Shown here in pieces: positions 53,490 through 62,627 of a stretch of 64,000 bases of DNA. Where the stretch lies: NCBI RefSeq assembly GCF_032191465.1, contig NZ_JAQOUE010000002.1:186001-250000 (forward strand). The letters run 5' to 3'. This DNA comes from Candidatus Nitronereus thalassa. Lineage in GTDB: Bacteria > Nitrospirota > Nitrospiria > Nitrospirales > UBA8639. The translations under genes were made by a program, and so were the position numbers. Positions within the stretch are counted from its first letter, which is position 1. Every line of letters starts with the position of its first letter. The notes under the pieces were generated by a model. That model made no database searches. It was not told the DNA's origin and saw only the letters and a program-made list of their open reading frames with translations.

Positions 53490-55925
53490 TCATGAATCAA
53501 AAAACCATTGTGTTCTGAAGAAAAATGAGCGCGGCATATTCGCATGCGAGACCCCAAGACCAATACTCTGCTCCCCGATATTTAACAATTCTTGTTGATC
53601 GAATACATTGATCATATCAAAACCAAACAACAGCCTCTGCTTACCGGATAATGGAAGAACGTGAGTAAGAGAGAGATTATACGTCGTCACCGAATCAGCG
53701 CTCTGGGAATTGGTTTTCTCACCGGCTGATGCTGTCCGCAAACCAGAGCCAAACAACATTTGCCCGGATACGGTCGTATGCTCCAGTAGTCGATAGGTCA
53801 GAATGGCCGAACTCGTGACTTCTTGCATATGATCACAAAACACTCCTTCGCTCGTTTCAATATCATTAATCTCCTGCTGCTCCAGGAGGAAATGTCCCGA
53901 CTGAAGCCCCTGTCCTTTACATTGCCCCCAAGCGACATTTCCTCGTGCCGAAAGATTGTCCGTGAGTTTCACTTTGATACTGCCTTCGATCCCCCGCTGC
54001 CAACCATTTTTAAAGGCAAAGAAGTTCAGCAACGGCGTGGTGCCAAATTGCCCGGCATCGGATAAATTCTTACTGAGTTTATAATAGCCCGTCAGTTGTA
54101 CCACGGCAATTTGGCCAAACGCATGCGTGGATCCCACCTCAAAATAATGTGACCGCTCCGGCTTGACCGTATTATTCGTCAAATTCTCAGGTTCGGCAGT
54201 GGTGCCAACCGTATTAAGTTGGACAAACCTGATTGCTTCCAGATTCGGCGGAGTAAACAACCGACCATAGAACGCATGAAAGGCATGGTTGTTCGTGGCT
54301 TTAAACGTCGCACCGACTCGTGGGCTGATTTGGGCGGCCTCGATAAATCCGTGAATATTATCCACCCGGACACCAAGATTAAACGTCCATTGATCATTAG
54401 GCGTATATTGATCCTGCACCCAAAATTCTTCCCGATAGCCAATCAACCGACTATCCGCCCGACGCATCAAGACACTCCCCATTGGGGCTCCACCCACACG
54501 ATTGAAGGCGAATAATTCCGTCTTGTTGACCGCCTGCGTTCGATCAAATTGAAACCCAGCTTTAACAAGGTGCTCGCTATTCAAGACATTCGTATAGTCC
54601 AATCGCACCCCGTTGGAATAGGCAAATCGATCCTGATCGCCAGCAGAGAATGGCTCGTCCGTATCGCCAGTATAGGCCAAGACATTTAAAGGATCAGTTT
54701 CAAACGTGGCTCGTGTATGACGCAAATATCCAGCTAGACTAAAGAATTGACTAGCATTGACATCATGTCGCCACACCAAATGGGCATACTGGTTAGTCTC
54801 TTTTTGGGATTCATCAATGTCTTGTGAAATTACTGGGTTAAACCCAGGATTGTTCGCCTGGATCAACCCAACGATTGTTCCATTGGCTATTTGATTGGGC
54901 GTATTGGGAATTTGAAACTTCGCAATCGAGTTCAGAAATAACAGCGTAAAGTTATTGTTATTGTTAAGTTGATAATCGCCACGTATGAAAGTCTGATTTC
55001 TGTCACTTTCGTTATGAAAACCTGAATCACCTAACGTCGGTGGATCAATCCCACGACTCGTTGTGGTATAACTGTTTAATACGTAATACCGAAACTTGTC
55101 TCCTGCCGTCCCACCATATTCGAATGAAGGTATCACGGTTTCATTCGACCCCCCAAACAATTGAATAGATCCAAATCCTGGCTTGGTTCCGCTTTTGCTC
55201 GTAATATCAATGACCGCAGCTGTTCGATTGCCAAACTGTGCTTCCATCCCACCGAGAATAATATCTGCCCGTTCCCAGGCACGGGGGGAAATCACATCCG
55301 TGAAGGTGGAAGAAACCGTATCCGGAATCGGCACACCGTCGATCCGTACCTGAAAATTTGCATGATCCTGGCGAATGTGAACTTGCTTGAGGCTCCCGTT
55401 CACCGCACCGGGAATAGTCAACAATGCATCATTGAATTCAATGTTACTCCCAAACGGCAGGGCCTCGATTTCCGTTCGACTCAGTGAGTAGGTTTCGCTG
55501 GACGACTTAGGTTGAATTGGGAGTAAGGGAGCCACTACTTCCAACGCAATTTCTTGTGTAACAGTCATCGTCAACACGACTGGACCTACCTCCTCATTAC
55601 CAACTTCGACAATCTTATATTCGCTTCGATACGTCTCTTGAATCGCCCGTATAGAAAATACTCCAGTTCCTGGAGCAACCAAAATAAACTCTCCGGCATC
55701 ATCAGTTGACTCGGATGTGACCAGTGCGCCCTCCTGATCTCGCAATTCCACTGTGGCTTGAGCCACACGCCGCAAATCCACATTTTGCACATGCCCTGCA
55801 ATCTTTTGCCCTCCTGAAACAGCATACGAATCCTCCAAAAATCCAAATATAAACGTAAAGGCCAAACCCAAGAACAACCATTTCAGATGGTTAGTTTTTT
55901 TTAAATCTTTATCAAGATATGACAT
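53490..55925 (-). CDS. TonB-dependent outer-membrane receptor 2
   Basis: An 811-aa receptor with a signal peptide, an N-terminal carboxypeptidase-regulatory-like domain (about 38-120, KIAGHVQNVDLRRVAQATVE, GEFILVAPGTGVFSIRAIQE), a plug domain (GSNIEFNDALLTIPGAVNGS, HANFQVRIDGVPIPDTVSST) and a C-terminal barrel ending FFFRTQWFFDS. The regulatory-like domain makes it different from receptor 1. ATG 55925 is preceded by GAGGGGCT. A DUF2946-like gene lies upstream and a TonB-C-like gene downstream. Confidence 0.92.
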   Translation of the reverse strand: MSYLDKDLKKTNHLKWLFLGLAFTFIFGFLEDSYAVSGGQKIAGHVQNVDLRRVAQATVELRDQEGALVTSESTDDAGEFILVAPGTGVFSIRAIQETYRSEYKIVEVGNEEVGPVVLTMTVTQEIALEVVAPLLPIQPKSSSETYSLSRTEIEALPFGSNIEFNDALLTIPGAVNGSLKQVHIRQDHANFQVRIDGVPIPDTVSSTFTDVISPRAWERADIILGGMEAQFGNRTAAVIDITSKSGTKPGFGSIQLFGGSNETVIPSFEYGGTAGDKFRYYVLNSYTTTSRGIDPPTLGDSGFHNESDRNQTFIRGDYQLNNNNNFTLLFLNSIAKFQIPNTPNQIANGTIVGLIQANNPGFNPVISQDIDESQKETNQYAHLVWRHDVNASQFFSLAGYLRHTRATFETDPLNVLAYTGDTDEPFSAGDQDRFAYSNGVRLDYTNVLNSEHLVKAGFQFDRTQAVNKTELFAFNRVGGAPMGSVLMRRADSRLIGYREEFWVQDQYTPNDQWTFNLGVRVDNIHGFIEAAQISPRVGATFKATNNHAFHAFYGRLFTPPNLEAIRFVQLNTVGTTAEPENLTNNTVKPERSHYFEVGSTHAFGQIAVVQLTGYYKLSKNLSDAGQFGTTPLLNFFAFKNGWQRGIEGSIKVKLTDNLSARGNVAWGQCKGQGLQSGHFLLEQQEINDIETSEGVFCDHMQEVTSSAILTYRLLEHTTVSGQMLFGSGLRTASAGEKTNSQSADSVTTYNLSLTHVLPLSGKQRLLFGFDMINVFDQQELLNIGEQSIGLGVSHANMPRSFFFRTQWFFDS

Positions 55926-56054
55926 AGCCCCTCTTTCTCAAAGATCAAAATAATTCAAGAAGTTCACCAGAAATTACACAGGCGTCAACTTATTCCCGAG
56001 GAAAAGGAATAGGACGTCCCATATAACCCTGACAAGAAATGAATTTCGACTGAT

Positions 56055-56417
56055 CTAGAGGAAAAGAGGAGGACCGCGGGATTCTTGGGAAGTGAGGGCT
56101 TTCGAAGAAAAAACAATTTCTGACGTATGCCATTGTTCATGTTCGACCTGAAGCGGGATTCCAAGATTTCCATGATCGAGATCAACGGACCCACTCCCAT
56201 GGGCTTGCACCCATTGGCAGAGGTCAAAATCTGAATGCTCATGACCATCATGATCCACTTCCGCAAAAATATGGTGAACTTCTAGAGCACTCGCAAAAGG
56301 AAGAAGACAGAGGACCAGCAGAACGACCGTGGCCGCAACCGTGGCTTGAGAACGAGGTGAAAAATTGAATGATCGGAAACGGGCTATCATATGAGGCAAC
56401 CTTAGCAACACCATCAA
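56055..56417 (-). CDS. His-rich membrane protein 4 (DUF2946-like)
   Basis: A 120-aa protein with the shared plan: hydrophobic helix about residues 27-45 (ATVAATVVLLVLCLLPFASA), a His-rich loop HHIFAEVDHDGHEHSDFDLC, then a Cys-less continuation QWVQAHG, and a C-terminal SQESRGPP. Only one Cys is kept in the LCxW motif. The start at 56417 or ATG 56390 is not decided. It is transcribed toward receptor 2 from 130 nt upstream, like proteins 1-3 near receptor 1. Confidence 0.66.
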   Translation of the reverse strand: MMVLLRLPHMIARFRSFNFSPRSQATVAATVVLLVLCLLPFASALEVHHIFAEVDHDGHEHSDFDLCQWVQAHGSGSVDLDHGNLGIPLQVEHEQWHTSEIVFSSKALTSQESRGPPLFL

Positions 56418-56492
56418 GGCGAGTCAATAGTTGCAAGGCAGTTGCAATAAGAAAATTAGCCACCCGATTAGCCAACCAGGAGCCAGGGAGGA

Positions 56493-56906
56493 TTATGGGT
56501 CTAAACAAGAAGCAATAGAACGAGCCAAGTCGGCACCAGAATTCAAAGCGGTAGGTTTCCATCCAATACCCAGCCCCGCGCCATTCTCTTCTTTTGGAAT
56601 AATGTGATAATGAACATGAAAGACCGCCTGGTGAGCCGGAGCTCCATTGTTTTGGAGAATGTTATAGTCCCTTGCACCGGTGGCCTTCAGGACTGCTCGA
56701 CACAAACGGGGAAGTACTCGTCCAATCGCCGCCGAAGATTCGTCGGACAATTGATCCAAGGTTTCCGCGGGCTCTTTAGGAATCACCAAGGTATGGCCCT
56801 TGGAGAGGGGATTAATATCCAAAAATGCAAGGACCTGCTCGTCTTCATAAACTTTATGACAAGGAATCTCGCCACTAAGAATTTTTTTAAAAATCGTGTC
56901 AGCCAT
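56493..56906 (-). CDS. HIT-family nucleotide hydrolase/transferase
   Basis: A 137-aa cytoplasmic protein with the histidine triad HVHYHIIPK (HxHxH) near residue 98 and the segment IPCHKVYEDEQVLAFLDINP near the N-terminus. HIT proteins act on AMP-lysine, dinucleoside or similar phosphoramidates. ATG 56906 (MADTIFKK) is the usual start; the longer frame from 56990 is not. It is upstream of the DUF2946-like and receptor genes, but its function is probably unrelated. Confidence 0.92.
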   Translation of the reverse strand: MADTIFKKILSGEIPCHKVYEDEQVLAFLDINPLSKGHTLVIPKEPAETLDQLSDESSAAIGRVLPRLCRAVLKATGARDYNILQNNGAPAHQAVFHVHYHIIPKEENGAGLGIGWKPTALNSGADLARSIASCLDP

Positions 56907-57117
56907 GGATGAAAGAATAAGCAAAATATCGAACAATGACAAGAGGGGGGAAATGTTGATTCCTGACTTGAGACCATAGGCCATTACCACTCATTTCTTC
57001 GCTTTATTCTCGTTCTTATTAAATCTCTGTCCCCTTATTAACCCGACATAGAAATTAGGCCGATACATAGGCTAGAGGGTTAAGATATTGAGTTTTCTTT
57101 TCTTGCTAATAAAAGAT

Positions 57118-57198
57118 CCCCGCCGCAAGCAGCGGGGTATTCAGGGGAATACATGATCATACCTTCTATAATGAGACCCGCGTAGCAGAGCTACGGGG
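57118..57198. repeat. three-hairpin intergenic element
   Basis: Three hairpins in 80 nt upstream of the retropepsin-like gene: CCCCGC-C-GC-AA-GC-A-GCGGGG (57118-57137), TATTC-AGGG-GAATA (57138-57151) and CGTAGC-AGA-GCTACG (57181-57195), the last flanked by CCC/GGG. The first and third end in GGGG. The form resembles a dispersed intergenic element. No T runs follow, so a terminator role is unlikely. Confidence 0.55.
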
Positions 57199-57223
57199 AA
57201 TAACCAGATTCAAGTAGAATCCT

Positions 57224-57841
57224 ATGCAAAAATCTTCTTTCAGTGGAATTGTCATCGGTATTGCCATCGGAATCTCTTCCATTACTGCCATTTTTGGTTT
57301 TGGTCTCTTTTCTATTGGCAAGCAAATCGACAACCCACAAACGGTAGAAATTGTTCGTGAAGCTATTCATGACGAACTTGATCGTACGAGTCTTTTAGAC
57401 ATGCTCCTCGGCAACAACACCTCTCAAAATGTTTCTGAGCCAATTTTCGATGATGAAATAATTATTCCGGCGGTCCGATCAGGCAACCACCTTTATGTGG
57501 ATGTAGAAATAAACGACTATCAGACGGTGACACTACTGGTGGATACTGGCGCTACGGACATTATGTTAAAAGCTGAAGTAGCTTACGAACTAGGCCTTTC
57601 AGAATCAGACGCCATTGAAGCCACCTATAATACAGCCAATGGTCCGACTCAACAGTTCATTACCATGCTGGAGTTAGTTCGAATTGGGGAAGCCGAACAG
57701 AGCAAAGTACGAGCTTCTTTTGGTAGGGGAATGACAGACGGATTTGAAGATGGCCTTTTAGGGATGAGTTTCTTAAAACACTATCATGTTGACATTGATT
57801 TGAAACGCGAAGAACTTCACCTTCGTCCCCGCGAAAAGTAA
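57224..57841 (+). CDS. retropepsin-like clan AA aspartic protease
   Basis: A 205-aa protein with an N-terminal membrane helix (residues 8-32) and a periplasmic aspartic-protease domain with the catalytic LLVDTGATDIM (Asp near 107), a TANG-like AT-YNTANGP segment and DGLLGMSFLKHYHVDID. This is the TIGR02281/retropepsin-like single-domain type, which works as a dimer. The substrate is unknown. An in-frame ATG at 57224 has a weak ribosome site (TTCAAGTAGAATCCT). Confidence 0.87.
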   Translation: MQKSSFSGIVIGIAIGISSITAIFGFGLFSIGKQIDNPQTVEIVREAIHDELDRTSLLDMLLGNNTSQNVSEPIFDDEIIIPAVRSGNHLYVDVEINDYQTVTLLVDTGATDIMLKAEVAYELGLSESDAIEATYNTANGPTQQFITMLELVRIGEAEQSKVRASFGRGMTDGFEDGLLGMSFLKHYHVDIDLKREELHLRPREK

Positions 57842-58049
57842 AAGCTTAAATAAAAATTTTCAAACCTTCTCCCCCAAACACACTAGTACCATATCTCGTG
57901 ATTTGAAGTTTGTTTTTCCCCAAGCCCCCTCAAATGAATACAAAGGGTCCATGGCCAATAGGGTCCTTGCTTAAGCACAGACTTTTTCACTACGCTGTCT
58001 TCATTATTTCAGAAAACTTTCTGGCTCATCCTGCAAGGCAAACACCCGT

Positions 58050-58826
58050 ATGAGCTCGCCAAAACAACTAGAAACCTTTCGTCTCTCGCTTCAGACCACT
58101 GTCGGCGAACTCCAGGCGGAAATCTCGGTACCGACAAGTTTTATTCCTATATCAGATATTGTCCCTCTCATGCGCTCATTGGGCGAACAAGCCCTCGCAA
58201 TGGAAGAAGATCACAATCGATTGGCCGGACACCAAATTTCTTGTCATAAAGGATGCGCCGCTTGCTGCCGAATGCTGGTCCCCGTCTCTCCACCTGAAGC
58301 TTTTGCACTCCAACGAAACATCGAACAACTACCAGTCCCTCTACGAGAAAAAATTTTAACTCGTCTGAGTTCTGTCAAAAAGACATTGGAGCAATCGGGC
58401 CTCCTTGGAAAACTTGTGCAGATATCAGAGACCCGATCGCAATTGTCTGATGAGGATATGGAGCCAGTCAATCAAGCATATTATGCCCAGCGATTGCCAT
58501 GTGTGTTTCTTGAGGATGAAGTGTGCAGCATTTATGAATTCCGACCCGCGGCCTGCCGAGAACTTCTTGTCACCTCCCCCAAAGAATTGTGTCAGGATAT
58601 CGCACAAAACCCAGTGGTTCCCCTATCAGCTCCCTTTCGTATTGCCACCGTGTTAAGTCTCATGTGGGCTGAACTCACCAAAGGACCAGCCAAACTCATC
58701 CCCCTTCCGGTCGCATTAGATTGGGCAGATCGCCATGCCAAAGAAAATCAATCCACCCAAACCGGAGAGAGTCTTTTGAAAATGGGGTTGGACAAAATAC
58801 TTGGATTCCTCCGCCAGAATTCTTAA
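58050..58826 (+). CDS. YkgJ-family cysteine-cluster protein
   Basis: A 258-aa protein with a CxxxCxxCC cluster at residues 65-73 (SCHKGCAACCRM) and further cysteines in LPCVFLEDEVCSIYEFRPAA and ACRELL. This is the YkgJ/FliB-type pattern that may bind zinc or an iron-sulfur cluster. No membrane segment seen. Function unknown, though some members methylate lysine. It is a single gene in the local context. Confidence 0.85.
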   Translation: MSSPKQLETFRLSLQTTVGELQAEISVPTSFIPISDIVPLMRSLGEQALAMEEDHNRLAGHQISCHKGCAACCRMLVPVSPPEAFALQRNIEQLPVPLREKILTRLSSVKKTLEQSGLLGKLVQISETRSQLSDEDMEPVNQAYYAQRLPCVFLEDEVCSIYEFRPAACRELLVTSPKELCQDIAQNPVVPLSAPFRIATVLSLMWAELTKGPAKLIPLPVALDWADRHAKENQSTQTGESLLKMGLDKILGFLRQNS

Positions 58827-58941
58827 GCTTCTCTTCCAGTTGGCCTACCGCCCCAAGCCCCACCTTGACAACCCCTCGAAACATTGTGATAGAAATGAGA
58901 GTTTGCTAATGACCTTTATTCGGAAATGAGGCTGCCTGTTC

Positions 58942-59385
58942 ATGCGATTCTTTTTTTATGCTGACAATTTGAATCCAACACAACTAAAACGACGAGCACC
59001 AGAACACAAGTTTTTATTTAAAGCCTATCTCCCGGACCACACCATTGGGTTCCCACGGTTCTCATCTCAATGGCGGTGCGGTTTGGCCAGTGTGATCCCT
59101 TCGCAAGGAGAACGCGTCTGGGGAGGCGTCTTTGAACTCACCGACGAAGATGTGAAAATTTTGGACCAATTTGATGGTGAAGTTCCGGAAGGGGCGTACC
59201 GGCATCTCGAAGCCAATGTCTACACGGAAGATGAACAAAAAGAATTGGTCACGACACACACGTCACAGGTCATTGGGAAATTCAAACCCAAAGAGCATTA
59301 TTTGGACTTCGTGGTAAAAGGACTCAAGCATTGGAGCATGCCTGAGGAATGCCTTGAGATGTGGGAATTGTTTCGTCCTCGATAA
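58942..59385 (+). CDS. gamma-glutamylcyclotransferase-like (AIG2/GGCT) protein
   Basis: A 147-aa protein starting MRFFFYADNLNPTQLKRRAP, which matches the YGSNLN start of the GGCT/AIG2 family, and having VWGGVFELTDEDVKILDQFD and a glutamate in GEVPEGAYRH in the position expected for the catalytic Glu. Probably acts on gamma-glutamyl peptides or amines, but specificity is not clear. It begins 115 nt after the YkgJ gene. Confidence 0.82.
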   Translation: MRFFFYADNLNPTQLKRRAPEHKFLFKAYLPDHTIGFPRFSSQWRCGLASVIPSQGERVWGGVFELTDEDVKILDQFDGEVPEGAYRHLEANVYTEDEQKELVTTHTSQVIGKFKPKEHYLDFVVKGLKHWSMPEECLEMWELFRPR

Positions 59386-59493
59386 TTTCAAGTATAATAG
59401 CAGGAAGCCAAATCACCCCATCCATCATCCCAGAGCCAACTGTTTGATCTAACATAAAACAACAACCGACTAATCACCTCGAAAGGAGTGATA

Positions 59494-59820
59494 ATGCCAA
59501 AACCCAAGTATCATATTATGGTTTGTACCAATACACGCCCCCCTGGTCATCCGAAACCCTCTTGCGGATCAGCCGGATCCCAAAACCTTTTGATGGCCCT
59601 TAATATGGGACTCATGGAGCGTGGCTTCCAACCGGGTGAGGTCCTGGTAACTGGCAGCTCATGCTTAGGCCCCTGCGAACAAGGACCAACCGTGGTAGTC
59701 TATCCTGATGGCACTTGGTACTCCCAAGTAAAAGATGAGCATGTAGCCTTGATTCTCGACGAACACATCAAGAAGGGCACCCCCGTTGCTCAATTAAACC
59801 CAGATTCTGTGTGGGCGTAA
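59494..59820 (+). CDS. thioredoxin-like [2Fe-2S] ferredoxin
   Basis: A 108-aa protein with the pattern of thioredoxin-like [2Fe-2S] ferredoxins: CTNTRPPGHPKPSC near residues 11-24 and GSSCLGPCEQGPTVVVYPDG near 51-70, giving the four cluster cysteines. Start ATG 59494 has GAAAGGAG upstream. The gene is followed after 30 nt by moaB, and the pair may be co-transcribed. Likely electron carrier in the cytoplasm; the partner is not identified. Confidence 0.9.
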   Translation: MPKPKYHIMVCTNTRPPGHPKPSCGSAGSQNLLMALNMGLMERGFQPGEVLVTGSSCLGPCEQGPTVVVYPDGTWYSQVKDEHVALILDEHIKKGTPVAQLNPDSVWA

Positions 59821-59850
59821 CAGTTCTCACTTAAATCGTCGAACCCTAAC

Positions 59851-60408
59851 ATGGGCACCCAACACGGTTCTCACTCACATGGACCTAGTCATTCGCAGGG
59901 CTCAGCTTCCTCTGCCGAACATAAGGCCCGTGGTCCCTCAACCATCAGTTGCGGAATCATTACCTGTAGCGACACCAGAACTCCCGATACGGACAAGAGC
60001 GGTCAGCTCATTCGAGAATTGCTCACCTCACAGGGACATTGTATTGACGCCTACCATGTGGTGAAGGATGAACCCACCGAAGTACAACTGCTCCTTCAAG
60101 AGTTAGGGACTCATCATTCCCTTGGCGCGATCATCATCAATGGAGGAACGGGAATTTCTCAGAGGGACTCAACGTTCGAGGCTGTGGACGGGTTACTAGA
60201 AAAACACCTGGTGGGGTTCGGCGAAATTTTCCGCTATCTTTCGTATAAAGACATTGGGTCGTCTGCGATTCTCAGCCGCGCCACCGCGGGTCTCTATCGA
60301 GGCAAGGTCATTTTTTCGATTCCCGGATCGAGCGGAGCCGTTCGATTGGCTATGGAATCCTTAATCATTCCTGAACTTCCCCACATTGTAGGTGAAATGC
60401 AGAAATAA
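59851..60408 (+). CDS. moaB: molybdenum cofactor biosynthesis protein MoaB
   Basis: A 185-aa MoaB/Mog-type protein with ISCGIITCSDTRTPDTDKSG, the IINGGTGISQRDSTFEAVDG segment for pterin binding, GEIFRYLSY and KVIFSIPGSSGAVRLAM. MoaB adenylates or binds molybdopterin. An N-terminal extension of about 30 residues is His/Ser/Gly-rich (HGSHSHGPSHSQGSAS), which is not usual in the family. It may bind metal or be disordered. The gene converges with the alcohol dehydrogenase gene. Confidence 0.9.
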   Translation: MGTQHGSHSHGPSHSQGSASSAEHKARGPSTISCGIITCSDTRTPDTDKSGQLIRELLTSQGHCIDAYHVVKDEPTEVQLLLQELGTHHSLGAIIINGGTGISQRDSTFEAVDGLLEKHLVGFGEIFRYLSYKDIGSSAILSRATAGLYRGKVIFSIPGSSGAVRLAMESLIIPELPHIVGEMQK

Positions 60409-60441
60409 AAAACGAACCTCGAGTTTTACACGCTTCTCAGG

Positions 60442-61500
60442 TTATTCCTCACCAGGGTCTGGAAGAAGTACAATCTTTCCAAAATTTTTTCTCTCTAACA
60501 TGCGTTCTTGCGCCACCCGGGCCTCATGCAAAGGAAATGTCGTGTCCAGGATGGGTCGAAGCGTACCCGCCTCAATCAAACGCGTGGCTTCCAAAAGTTC
60601 GTCTCGGGTTCCCATATACGATCCCATAATAGTCAATTGCCGGGAGTATAGATAACGCGCATCAAACTGGTGGGCTCCACCAGAGGTCGCGCCACAGGTA
60701 ACCATGCGACCACCTCGTGACAGGGAATTCAAACAAGAATTCCACACTGCTTGTCCAATATGCTCGATAACCACATCGACTCCCCTATCATTTGTAAGGG
60801 CTGCAACTCGATCCGCCACATTTTCCGTAGAATGATTGATGACATCTTCCGCCCCTAGCAGGTTTGCCTTTCCTTTTTTGTCTTCCGTACCCACCGTGCT
60901 CAGCGCCCTCGCTCCCAATAAATTAACCATTTGAATAGCCATGCTTCCCACGCCACTTCCCGCACCCATCACGAGGACGGATTCTCCCGGTTGCACATTG
61001 GCCAAAGACTTGACCATATGCCATGCCGTAAGCGTCACTAAAGGAAATGCCGCGGCTTGTTCAAATGTGAGATTTTCTGGCATGGGCAGAACATTGACCG
61101 CCGGCACAGCCACGTATTTGGCATATCCACCATTTCGTTGAGCCCCAAGAATCTGAAACTGCGAACAGCGATTCTCCTTCCCAATCAAGCAGTCGTCACA
61201 ATTGCCGCAACTGATTCCCGGCATGACAAACACTCGTTGCCCTGGCGTTAAAGAACCAGAATACGCCGTTCCTACGGTGTCGATCACACCACTGACATCA
61301 CAACCAGAAATATGAGGAAGAGAGATGGAATAATTTGGAATACCCTGACGAATCCAAATATCCAGGTGATTGAGGGCACAGGCTTTGACTCGAACCAATA
61401 CCTCGTCGGGCCCAACCTGGGGAAGAGGAACCTCTTCGTAGATTAATTTTTCCGGACCACCATGTTCATGAAAGGTCACGGCCTTCATGAGAGTTGGCAT
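60442..61500 (-). CDS. zinc-type medium-chain alcohol dehydrogenase
   Basis: A 352-aa MDR-family NAD(P)-dependent oxidoreductase. Structural zinc cysteines in CGNCDDCLIGKENRC (near 99-113), the Rossmann segment VLVMGAGSGVGSMAIQMVNL, and catalytic-side CALNHLDIWIRQGIP. The usual His of the GHE motif appears as GCDVSG, so the catalytic zinc site may be incomplete, as in quinone oxidoreductase-like members. Substrate unknown. The PhzF gene ends 31 nt upstream in the same direction. Confidence 0.88.
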   Translation of the reverse strand: MPTLMKAVTFHEHGGPEKLIYEEVPLPQVGPDEVLVRVKACALNHLDIWIRQGIPNYSISLPHISGCDVSGVIDTVGTAYSGSLTPGQRVFVMPGISCGNCDDCLIGKENRCSQFQILGAQRNGGYAKYVAVPAVNVLPMPENLTFEQAAAFPLVTLTAWHMVKSLANVQPGESVLVMGAGSGVGSMAIQMVNLLGARALSTVGTEDKKGKANLLGAEDVINHSTENVADRVAALTNDRGVDVVIEHIGQAVWNSCLNSLSRGGRMVTCGATSGGAHQFDARYLYSRQLTIMGSYMGTRDELLEATRLIEAGTLRPILDTTFPLHEARVAQERMLERKNFGKIVLLPDPGEE

Positions 61501-61530
61501 AGCCTGCTCCCAATCAAAAGGAGTGCGTCA

Positions 61531-62463
61531 TTAAAAAAGAAGCTTTCCTTCGGCCACCATTACCGCCTGGCCCCCGACTTTTATTTCTTGAATCATGTCA
61601 TCATCGGAGTAGACCTGCACCAGAATTCGAGATGGCCGATCAATCTCATAACCTTGTTCTGTATATATTTCAGTCGTAGGCCCTACATCCACCACCCCAT
61701 TTTTCACTAAGTATCCTCCAAGAGCCCCACTCGCGCTTCCTGTCGCAGGATCTTCGACAATACCAATCGGTGCAGCAAACATACGGGTATGGACCGTGGC
61801 CCAATCCTCCACCGTCATGGTGGTAAATACCATGATACCGTTCACCCCCAGGCGCTCACAGATCGTCATCGTTCCCGTCAGGTCCACCTCGATCGATTTG
61901 ACTGCCGTCAATGTTCGTACAGGAACAATCACCACCGGCAGACCGGTCGACACGACTTCAACGGGAAGCCGCGTGTCGGAAATATTGGCCTTCGTCAATC
62001 CCAAAGCCTGACTGATTTCATACAGATCCTTAATTTCGTCCACCACACCTAAATATTCCGGGGAAGGTTGAGACATGATCACCTGCTGTACCTGATCCTT
62101 CACAACCAATAGTTCGACAGGAAACACGCCAATGTTACACTCAAACATGAATCGGGTAATTGGTTCCTGCAAGGGAAACTTATTCAACAAACTGAGGACA
62201 AAAAAGGTGCCGATGACCGGATGTCCGGCAAAAGGAATTTCTTGGGTTGGAGTAAAAATTCTGAGCTTGGCAATTGCCGCCGGATCAGTCGGAGGAACGA
62301 CAAACACGGTTTCAGAGAGATTCATTTCCCTAGCAATTTGCTGAAATTCCCGATCAGTTAAGTCTTCAGCATCGGGAATGACCGCCACGGGATTTCCACC
62401 AAAAGGCTGATCCGTGAACACATCAGCCTTATAAAACTGCAAGCGTCGAGTTGGAGTTGTCAT
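61531..62463 (-). CDS. PhzF-family isomerase
   Basis: A 310-aa protein of the PhzF family (diaminopimelate-epimerase fold): [20 protein letters not shown], catalytic Glu in [22 protein letters not shown], and [16 protein letters not shown]. PhzF proper isomerises an intermediate of phenazine synthesis, but most homologues outside that cluster have unknown substrates, and no phenazine genes are in the window. It is 30 nt upstream of the alcohol dehydrogenase and probably in the same operon. Confidence 0.92.
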   Translation of the reverse strand: MTTPTRRLQFYKADVFTDQPFGGNPVAVIPDAEDLTDREFQQIAREMNLSETVFVVPPTDPAAIAKLRIFTPTQEIPFAGHPVIGTFFVLSLLNKFPLQEPITRFMFECNIGVFPVELLVVKDQVQQVIMSQPSPEYLGVVDEIKDLYEISQALGLTKANISDTRLPVEVVSTGLPVVIVPVRTLTAVKSIEVDLTGTMTICERLGVNGIMVFTTMTVEDWATVHTRMFAAPIGIVEDPATGSASGALGGYLVKNGVVDVGPTTEIYTEQGYEIDRPSRILVQVYSDDDMIQEIKVGGQAVMVAEGKLLF

Positions 62464-62627
62464 AGAATTTTTGATTTAGTAGGAGAGGATAATGGCTTCA
62501 TAAGATTTGGGGAAATAAAATCTTCCGGCCCCCATCGCACCCTACCCAGCAGGCCAATGGACATGGAAACTATTGAATTGGTGCACTTTTTTACCGAAAC
62601 AGAAAATTTGGCAGGTAGTAGAACACG

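Noticed and set aside
57118-57137. Terminator of the upstream genes
   Set aside because: The hairpin is strong, but no T run follows in either direction and the neighbouring HIT gene reads away from it.
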